A DNA stretch of 64,000 bases from positions 124,001 to 188,000 of the forward strand of contig QKBC01000019.1 in the NCBI GenBank assembly GCA_003246205.1. Reading direction: 5' to 3'. This document shows, piece after piece, positions 59,411-64,000 of this stretch. A program made the position numbers and the translations under genes. The notes beneath the pieces were generated by a model. That model did no database searches, was not told the origin of the DNA, and saw only the letters and a program-made list of their open reading frames with translations. Every line of letters starts with the position of its first letter. The first letter of the stretch is position 1. This DNA is from Flavobacterium haoranii (GTDB taxonomy: Bacteria > Bacteroidota > Bacteroidia > Flavobacteriales > Flavobacteriaceae).

Positions 59411-60034
59411 TTAATTTCTGTCATATTTAAAATACATTATGCTGCCATATAGAATGTGACACACTCCAAAGCCTAATGCCCAGAACAATAAGCCGTAATT
59501 TAAGAACCAAGTCGACAGTAAGCCTAAAAAGATCATAGTTAGCCCTAAGTAACGAACATCTCTTAAGGTGTATTTACTGGCATTTACACAAGCCAGTCCG
59601 TAAAATAGCAAAGTTAGGGGAGCTACAAGGTTTAGAATTTCTTTTTCAATTAAAAAGAGAATAAAGATACCGCCGGCAACTAAAGGAATTGAAAAATTAA
59701 TAAGCAAACGTTTTGAAGCAGTATTCCAAATGGATTCGTTTTCCTTTTTAGCTTTTCGCATACTGAAAATAATTCCGGTTGCAACAGAAGCTATTAGTAC
59801 TGTAAGGGCAATAGCAATTAATCGATACAAGATGGATTCTGTAATAACCAGTCTGGTATAAGAATCCTCGGGCATACTGTCAGTATAAATCGTTCTGTAA
59901 GCCAACCAAGCTCCGATTAAAGCATAAATACCTGCCAAGACACCGGATAAACCACTTAGCGATAAACATAATGTGGATTTATTCATTATTTCTTTGATGT
60001 CTTGTATGTCTTTTAAATATTTATTTGCTTCCAT
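59411..60034 (-). CDS. Multi-helix membrane protein upstream of the winged-helix regulator
   Basis: A 207-residue integral membrane protein: a polar start MEANKYLKDIQDIKEIMNKST, then five to six helices (~25-45, 65-87, 107-125, 133-150, 160-180). I recognise no specific family, though this layout commonly precedes winged-helix regulators of the HTH_34 group in Bacteroidota. Its ATG is 4 bp past the 22-bp element at 60038, so it is expected to share control with the creD unit. Confidence 0.78.
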   Translation of the reverse strand: MEANKYLKDIQDIKEIMNKSTLCLSLSGLSGVLAGIYALIGAWLAYRTIYTDSMPEDSYTRLVITESILYRLIAIALTVLIASVATGIIFSMRKAKKENESIWNTASKRLLINFSIPLVAGGIFILFLIEKEILNLVAPLTLLFYGLACVNASKYTLRDVRYLGLTMIFLGLLSTWFLNYGLLFWALGFGVCHILYGSIMYFKYDRN

Positions 60035-60037
60035 ATA

Positions 60038-60061
60038 AAAGTACTTTGAATTGCAAAGTAA
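60038..60061 (-). promoter_or_regulatory. Promoter and operator-like element B (before membrane protein/regulator)
   Basis: On the minus strand ACTTTG-CAATT-CAAAGTACTTT spans 60059-60038, identical to element A at all 17 positions outside the 5-base spacer. A -10-like TTACTTTG (60061-60054) overlaps its first half. Confidence 0.65.
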
Positions 60062-60107
60062 ATAAAATTTTATGAATTGAAAAAATTTTTTCCGGTATTT
60101 TTACAAA

Positions 60108-60455
60108 ATGAAACTAGTGGATGAATATATTATAAAACAACCTGAATTGTATCGGGAAATGCTTTTGCATGTTATTTCTATTGTAGAGCGGGCAATACCG
60201 GAAACACAATTGCTTTTTAAATGGGGAATTCCGTATTTTTATTATAAAAAGCAACCTTTTTGCTATTTGGCTCCGAATCATAAGAAAGAATTTTTGGATA
60301 TTGGATTTGCGAGAGGTTTTGAGCTAAAAGAGAATCAGGAGTTTTTAATAGGAGAGAAGCGAAATACCGTAAAATCACTTCGTTATTATTCGCTGGAAGA
60401 AATTGATAATCAGGTCTTGGTTGCTGTAATAGAGGAAGCCTTAACACTGTATTAA
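60108..60455 (+). CDS. DUF1801-family protein
   Basis: A 115-residue protein of the YdhG/DUF1801 fold: VDEYIIKQPELYREMLLHVISIVERAIPETQLLFKWGIPYFYYKKQPFCYLAPNHKKEF, with the helix-then-WGIPYF pattern, and GFARGFELKENQEFL. Function is unknown. It is divergent from the membrane-protein/regulator operon by 73 bp and ends at a bidirectional terminator. Confidence 0.85.
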   Translation: MKLVDEYIIKQPELYREMLLHVISIVERAIPETQLLFKWGIPYFYYKKQPFCYLAPNHKKEFLDIGFARGFELKENQEFLIGEKRNTVKSLRYYSLEEIDNQVLVAVIEEALTLY

Positions 60456-60457
60456 AT

Positions 60458-60491
60458 TAAAAAAGCCGATTGAATTTCAATCAGCTTTTTA
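60458..60491. terminator. Bidirectional terminator
   Basis: AAAAAGCCGATTGAA / TTCAATCAGCTTTTT (one mismatch) with A and T tracts outside separates the DUF1801 gene from the convergent outer-membrane protein gene. Confidence 0.85.
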
Positions 60492-60515
60492 GTGTATTCT
60501 TCGAATGGATATTTT

Positions 60516-61364
60516 TTAGATTTTGAAAATACCTCCGATGGCAATAACTCTTTGTAAAAACCAGAAATGTTGTTCAGCGTGATCAGAACTGCTACTGGTT
60601 GTTCTGATGTCTTGCATATTTATATATCCGCCTTTTAATTCAGTTTGGATAAAGAAATGTTTGAAGAATGTAAAATTAAGTCCGGCCTTTGCAGAAAGTC
60701 CGAATCCGGCAACATGAAATTCGTCATAACGGTCTTTACCTAATAATGTAGTATTTGTTCTAGGATATAAAAAACCTCCGCCAATACCTTCTGTAAGGTT
60801 AATTTGGACTTTATCTGTGTTCAATGTTTTGCTGAATAACTTAGTAATATCATCAACTCTTGAAATCTCTGTGTTGATGTAATTAAGACCGTCAGTGTGT
60901 TCAAACATTAAAAAGTCTTCATCTAGAGTCAACTGGTCAGCAGTCGGATTTTCGTTATAACTTCCGGCATTCGGGTAATATCCTGAATAGTTAACACGTC
61001 TATCCTGATACATTACATATTTCATGTGGTCAACGCCTAATGAAATGTTGTAATGATCGGTAATAAAATAACCGATTCTTAAGTTAGTTTGCGGAATGGT
61101 CATTCTTCCCGGATTGAAGTAATCAATGTGCCAACCTTTCGGTTTGTCATGAGCTTCCACATCATAAATAGTAAAATCGTAATCATCACCTTTAAAACGG
61201 ATGTCAGATTTAGAGTAGTTTTCGCGGTTTCCTCCCCAAAAGATATAAAATTTACCTTTGTTATGAGCTGTGTATTTTTCAGGATTTTCAACGGTTTCTT
61301 GTGAAAAGCTGTACTGTGAAAAAACACAAAAAGATAGTACAACCATTAGAAATGATTGTTTCAT
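60516..61364 (-). CDS. Outer-membrane beta-barrel-like protein downstream of kdsA
   Basis: A 282-residue exported protein (signal MKQSFLMVVLSFCVFSQYSFSQ). The mature part has alternating strands ending in an aromatic or Ile residue (NISLGVDHMKYVMY, AGLNFTFFKHFFIQTELKGGYI, VIAIGGIFKI), fitting a small outer-membrane barrel. The function is unknown. ATG at 61364 is used because the in-frame upstream codon at 61376 is a TTG. It lies 21 bp after kdsA, so it may share its transcript and act in the LPS-bearing outer membrane. Confidence 0.8.
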   Translation of the reverse strand: MKQSFLMVVLSFCVFSQYSFSQETVENPEKYTAHNKGKFYIFWGGNRENYSKSDIRFKGDDYDFTIYDVEAHDKPKGWHIDYFNPGRMTIPQTNLRIGYFITDHYNISLGVDHMKYVMYQDRRVNYSGYYPNAGSYNENPTADQLTLDEDFLMFEHTDGLNYINTEISRVDDITKLFSKTLNTDKVQINLTEGIGGGFLYPRTNTTLLGKDRYDEFHVAGFGLSAKAGLNFTFFKHFFIQTELKGGYINMQDIRTTSSSSDHAEQHFWFLQRVIAIGGIFKI

Positions 61365-61385
61365 TTTAAAATACAATAGATTAAG

Positions 61386-62204
61386 TTAAAATTGATTTAC
61401 GGTTTTTCTTAGGGCAACTAATTTTGTCATTAAACCTTCTAACAGGTCCAGGTGTAACATATTGGCACCATCACTTTTAGCATTAGCCGGATCAAAGTGG
61501 GTTTCTATAAAAATTCCGTCTACTCCGGTTGCAATTCCTGCTTTGGCAATAGTTTCGATCATTTCAGGACGTCCGCCGGTAACTCCGCTGGTTTGATTAG
61601 GCTGTTGCAATGAATGTGTAACATCCAGTACCGTTGTAGCGAATTGTTTCATTGTAGGGATTCCTCTGAAATCTACTATCATATCCTGATAACCGAACAT
61701 AGTACCTCTATCGGTAACCATTACATTTTCATTATTGCTGTCTAATACTTTTTGTACAGCATGTTTCATACTTTCCGGACTCATAAATTGGCCTTTTTTC
61801 AGGTTAACCGTTTTTCCAGTTTCAGCAGCAGCAACTACTAAATCAGTTTGGCGTACCAAGAAAGCAGGGATTTGTAAAACATCTACATATTCGGCAGCCA
61901 TTGCAGCATCTTCGTTGGTATGAATATCAGTAATAGTTGGGATTCCAAACTCTTTAGAAACTTTTTGAAGAATCTTTAAAGCTTTTTCATCACCGATTCC
62001 GGTAAAGCTGTCAACTCTTGAACGATTAGCCTTTTTAAAAGAACCTTTAAAAACGTAAGGAATTTCCAGTTTGTCGGTAATGGAAACTATTTTTTCTGCT
62101 ATACGCATAGCCATTTCTTCGCCTTCTATAGCACAAGGACCAGCCAGCAGAAAGAAATTGTTTTTATCAGCGTTTTTTATCTGTGGGATGTTATTTATAT
62201 TCAT
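61386..62204 (-). CDS. kdsA: 3-deoxy-8-phosphooctulonate (KDO-8-P) synthase
   Basis: Condenses phosphoenolpyruvate with arabinose-5-phosphate for the KDO sugar of lipopolysaccharide. It is a 272-residue DAHP-synthase-type barrel: LLAGPCAIEGEEMAMRIAE, VFKGSFKKANRSRVDSFTG, GIPTITDIHTNEDAAM, LQIPAFLVRQTDLVVAAA, VTDRGTMFGYQDMIVDFRG, THSLQQPNQTSGVTGG and FIETHFDPANAKSDGANMLHL. All are standard KdsA blocks. Transcribed from TATCTTTG at 62230-62223. Confidence 0.96.
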   Translation of the reverse strand: MNINNIPQIKNADKNNFFLLAGPCAIEGEEMAMRIAEKIVSITDKLEIPYVFKGSFKKANRSRVDSFTGIGDEKALKILQKVSKEFGIPTITDIHTNEDAAMAAEYVDVLQIPAFLVRQTDLVVAAAETGKTVNLKKGQFMSPESMKHAVQKVLDSNNENVMVTDRGTMFGYQDMIVDFRGIPTMKQFATTVLDVTHSLQQPNQTSGVTGGRPEMIETIAKAGIATGVDGIFIETHFDPANAKSDGANMLHLDLLEGLMTKLVALRKTVNQF

Positions 62205-62222
62205 TTTGATTCAATTAAGTTG

Positions 62223-62266
62223 CAAAGATAAAAAATAAAAACCATTTAAACGATCGTTTAAATGGT
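62223..62266 (-). promoter_or_regulatory. Terminator palindrome followed by kdsA promoter
   Basis: A perfect 26-bp palindrome (62241-62266, core AAACGATCGTTT) followed on the minus strand by TTTTTATTTTTT reads as the terminator of the lipoprotein gene. The full -10 box TATCTTTG (62230-62223) of kdsA starts 10 bp beyond it and lies 18 bp before the kdsA ATG. Confidence 0.7.
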
Positions 62267-62294
62267 GACAAATGTTACGAAATAAAAAAATATT

Positions 62295-62753
62295 TTAATT
62301 ATTGATTGCCGGGAATTTTTTGATAGTAAATCCTTTAGGACAAACGATCTTACCTTTTTCATAACCGTTAAAGTATAGTCTTTTAGTGATGTCGGTTCCT
62401 TCAAAAGAAACTTCATAAATAGATAGCGTTCCGGCTCCCATATTATTATGTTGGGTAGGGAACGGACAGCAAGTATCTACTTTCTTAAACGATATTTTTT
62501 CGCCGTTAGGACCTTCTAATCCGTTAAAAAAATAAGTAACATAAGTTTCTTCTTGTCTTTCTAAGATAAGGCCGATATTGATAGGATAATCTTTATCATA
62601 GCCGTATTTATTATCTTCTGCATATTCGGTGATGATAAAAGCATTATTCTGGACTCGTGGTTTTTTAGCTGTATTATCAATGTTCTTTAGAGTAGATTTT
62701 GTGCTGGTACAACTTACTAAAAGAAGAAATAAAAATAAATTTAAATATTTCAT
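62295..62753 (-). CDS. Lipoprotein of unknown function
   Basis: A 152-residue predicted lipoprotein: signal MKYLNLFLFLLLVSC with the lipidated Cys at residue 15, then a Ser/Thr linker. The domain contains FIITEYAEDNKYGYDKDYPINIGLILERQEE, FNGLEGPNGEKISFKKVDTCCPFPTQ and YEVSFEGTDITKRLYFNGYEKGKIVCPKGF. Such short lipoproteins are common in flavobacteria (2-oxoacid-dehydrogenase-like naming is unsupported). It abuts the DUF4199 gene with no spacer. Confidence 0.8.
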   Translation of the reverse strand: MKYLNLFLFLLLVSCTSTKSTLKNIDNTAKKPRVQNNAFIITEYAEDNKYGYDKDYPINIGLILERQEETYVTYFFNGLEGPNGEKISFKKVDTCCPFPTQHNNMGAGTLSIYEVSFEGTDITKRLYFNGYEKGKIVCPKGFTIKKFPAINN

Positions 62754-63221
62754 TTATAATGATTTAGTTTTACTAAAATAGCTAATAATCGCAGCAAAAA
62801 CAACTCCGAAAGACAGTTTGTCAAAAATATTATTTTTTACAAAAGCCTGAATGTTGTAGTTAATTTGTGCCAGTTCCTGATCTTTACTCATTGCAATTGC
62901 TTTTTCAAAGAAATCAGGAGATACTATTGTAAAAGTAATGTAAACAATTATAGAACTGGTTAAAGCAATAAAAAAACTTAAGACAATACCGCTACCAAAA
63001 CCTTGTTTCCAGTCTATTTGTTGCTTGTAATATTTATTCTTTTTTTCTTTAATCGCCAATGCATACAATATAACAGCTATGGGAATAAATAATAAGTTGA
63101 ACAAAGGTTCTGTATTAGCTTTATCAGAATGAAAGCCTAAATAACGTTCAAAAAACATCCATACTAAGTAGCTGATGGCATAAATGACAGACCATTTGAG
63201 TTCTATTTCAAATTTTTTCAT
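62754..63221 (-). CDS. DUF4199-family membrane protein
   Basis: A 155-residue protein with four membrane helices (~10-27, 43-58, 78-100, 132-148) and the DUF4199 pattern LFNLLFIPIAVILYALAIKEKKNKYYKQQIDWKQGFGSGIVLSFF. Function is unknown; the family is frequent in Bacteroidota. It is directly upstream of the lipoprotein gene (adjacent stop and start), so the two form a transcription unit ending at the palindrome at 62241. Confidence 0.88.
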   Translation of the reverse strand: MKKFEIELKWSVIYAISYLVWMFFERYLGFHSDKANTEPLFNLLFIPIAVILYALAIKEKKNKYYKQQIDWKQGFGSGIVLSFFIALTSSIIVYITFTIVSPDFFEKAIAMSKDQELAQINYNIQAFVKNNIFDKLSFGVVFAAIISYFSKTKSL

Positions 63222-63283
63222 TTTAAAGGACTAAAATTTAGCCAAAGGTAGTAAAAGTAGTTTAGATAATAAAAGTCTATTAC

Positions 63284-63315
63284 TTTGGTAGATTATTAGT
63301 AGATTGCTATATTTG
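63284..63315 (+). promoter_or_regulatory. Promoter of the YeeE/YedE operon
   Basis: TTTG (63284-63287) followed after 20 bp by TATATTTG (63308-63315) is a full match to the Bacteroidota promoter. The ATG follows at 63336. Confidence 0.7.
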
Positions 63316-63335
63316 CGACTAAATTTTTGAGCAAA

Positions 63336-63896
63336 ATGGAGTTACTTTTAGGAACCTGGCATTGGGCAATTTCTGGCTTTTTAATAGGTATAATTATGTT
63401 AGTATTGGTATATTTTGGAAAAACCTTCGGAATGTCATCTAATTTAAGGACCATGTGTACTATGATGGGAGCAGATAGAGCAAGTGATTTCTTTAAAATG
63501 GATTGGCGGGAGCAAAAGTGGAATCTGGCAATTGTTTTGGGAGCTGTTTTAGGAGGTTTTATTGCTTCTTATTTTTTAAGTGATGCTAATATGATCCTTC
63601 ATTTGAATCCTAAAACAGTTGAAAATTTGAATCAATTGAATATTGATGCTCCTGCGGGAAAATGGGTTCCTGATGCTATTTTCGGTTGGGAAAATGTTTT
63701 AAGTGTGAAAGGATCTACTACTTTGCTTATCGGTGGAATTTTAATCGGTTTCGGAACTCGGTATGCCGGTGGTTGTACTTCCGGACATGCAATTAGCGGT
63801 TTAAGCAATTTACAAAAACCGTCATTGATAGCCGTGATCGGTTTTTTTATAGGAGGTTTAATCATGTCTCATTTTATTTTACCTTTAATTTTTTAA
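63336..63896 (+). CDS. YeeE/YedE-family transporter, first half
   Basis: A 186-residue membrane protein of the YeeE/YedE (TsuA-like) thiosulfate/sulfur-transport group. About five helices surround the family motif RYAGGCTSGHAISGLSNLQKPS with the conserved Cys near residue 147. ATG at 63336 was chosen over an in-frame TTG at 63327. The second half of the two-part transporter starts 4 bp after the stop. Such pairs often serve sulfur metabolism. Confidence 0.9.
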   Translation: MELLLGTWHWAISGFLIGIIMLVLVYFGKTFGMSSNLRTMCTMMGADRASDFFKMDWREQKWNLAIVLGAVLGGFIASYFLSDANMILHLNPKTVENLNQLNIDAPAGKWVPDAIFGWENVLSVKGSTTLLIGGILIGFGTRYAGGCTSGHAISGLSNLQKPSLIAVIGFFIGGLIMSHFILPLIF

Positions 63897-63900
63897 TACT

Positions 63901-64000
63901 ATGAAATTATTTCGTTTTTTTAGTATAGGTATTGTTTTCGGAATTGTATTGACTAAAGCAGAGGCAATTTCGTGGTATCGGATCTATGAAATGTTTATGT
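63901..64000 (+). CDS. YeeE/YedE second-half protein (3'-truncated by window edge)
   Basis: ATG at 63901 begins MKLFRFFSIGIVFGIVLTKAEAISWYRIYEMFM, the start of the DUF6691-type second half of the paired YeeE/YedE transporter. Only about 33 residues are visible before the window ends. The gap of 4 bp to the first-half gene implies co-translation. Confidence 0.8.
   Translation, partial: MKLFRFFSIGIVFGIVLTKAEAISWYRIYEMFM

Noticed and set aside
62241..62266. 26-bp perfect palindrome as a partition, integration or replication site
   Set aside because: It is directly followed by a T tract after a gene end, so a terminator explains it; no integrase, dif-like or parS-like motif is present.

Overview
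The window is an ordinary-looking stretch of core chromosome from a low-GC member of the Bacteroidota, family Flavobacteriaceae, most likely Flavobacterium or a close relative. The evidence is: a fused CcoN-CcoO oxidase gene, type IX secretion sorting domains with PorP/SprF and a PorE-like OmpA protein, flavobacterial small families (the 58-residue CAL67264-type membrane protein, DUF2911, DUF4199), a tmRNA with tag GENNYALAA, and many promoters of the Bacteroidota form TAnnTTTG with an upstream TTTG. I see no insertion sequence, prophage, integrase, CRISPR array, rRNA or tRNA gene.

Layout. 1-3.1 kb: a leftward trpE-trpG-trpD operon with an intact-looking transcription attenuator in front (18-residue leader peptide with three Trp codons, antiterminator pairing, terminator). 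3.1-7.5 kb: a hydrolase, YceI, and a marR-nitroreductase pair with three TTGTAnnTACAA operators, divergent from a small thiol-redox cluster (TlpA-like, peroxiredoxin-like, rhodanese). 7.5-17.1 kb: the microaerobic respiration block, with a leftward Crp/Fnr regulator and rightward ccoI, ccoS, ccoNO, ccoQ, ccoP, ccoG, ccoH and a SafE-like membrane protein. 17.2-24.3 kb: secreted endonuclease I, an RNA methyltransferase, a tyrosine-rich secreted protein, a beta-propeller lipoprotein, an Aer-like PAS protein and an ECF-sigma operon. 24.3-38.9 kb: housekeeping genes (HAD phosphatase, photolyase, RluD, PASTA protein, Ddl, CoaD, DinB-fold, SulP, M14 peptidase, patatin, Nudix, PyrE, TSUP). 38.9-50.1 kb: OmpA lipoprotein, glycosyltransferase, HsdR-N-like protein, HolA, C1q-like protein and a type IX secretion adhesin operon. 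50.1-64 kb: EttA, a hybrid sensor kinase, tmRNA, an alanine-dehydrogenase-like enzyme, a CreD/COQ4-like/winged-helix cluster, KdsA, and the start of a two-part YeeE/YedE transporter.

How the parts connect. The strongest system-level signal is regulatory. An FNR-like half-palindrome ATGAY-AAAA-ATCAK occurs upstream of ccoI, ccoS-ccoNO and, 12 kb away, the Aer-like PAS gene. In all three cases its centre is exactly 33 bp upstream of the centre of a TAnnTTTG-type -10 box, which is the class II activator position. The adjacent Crp/Fnr protein keeps CxxC and a distal Cys but lacks the canonical third FNR cysteine. A second local regulon is suggested by a 22-bp element (ACTTTG-N5-CAAAGTACTTT) that occurs twice, on the two promoters flanking a winged-helix regulator gene.

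All coordinates come from reading the sequence. Family names come from recognised motifs and not from database searches.
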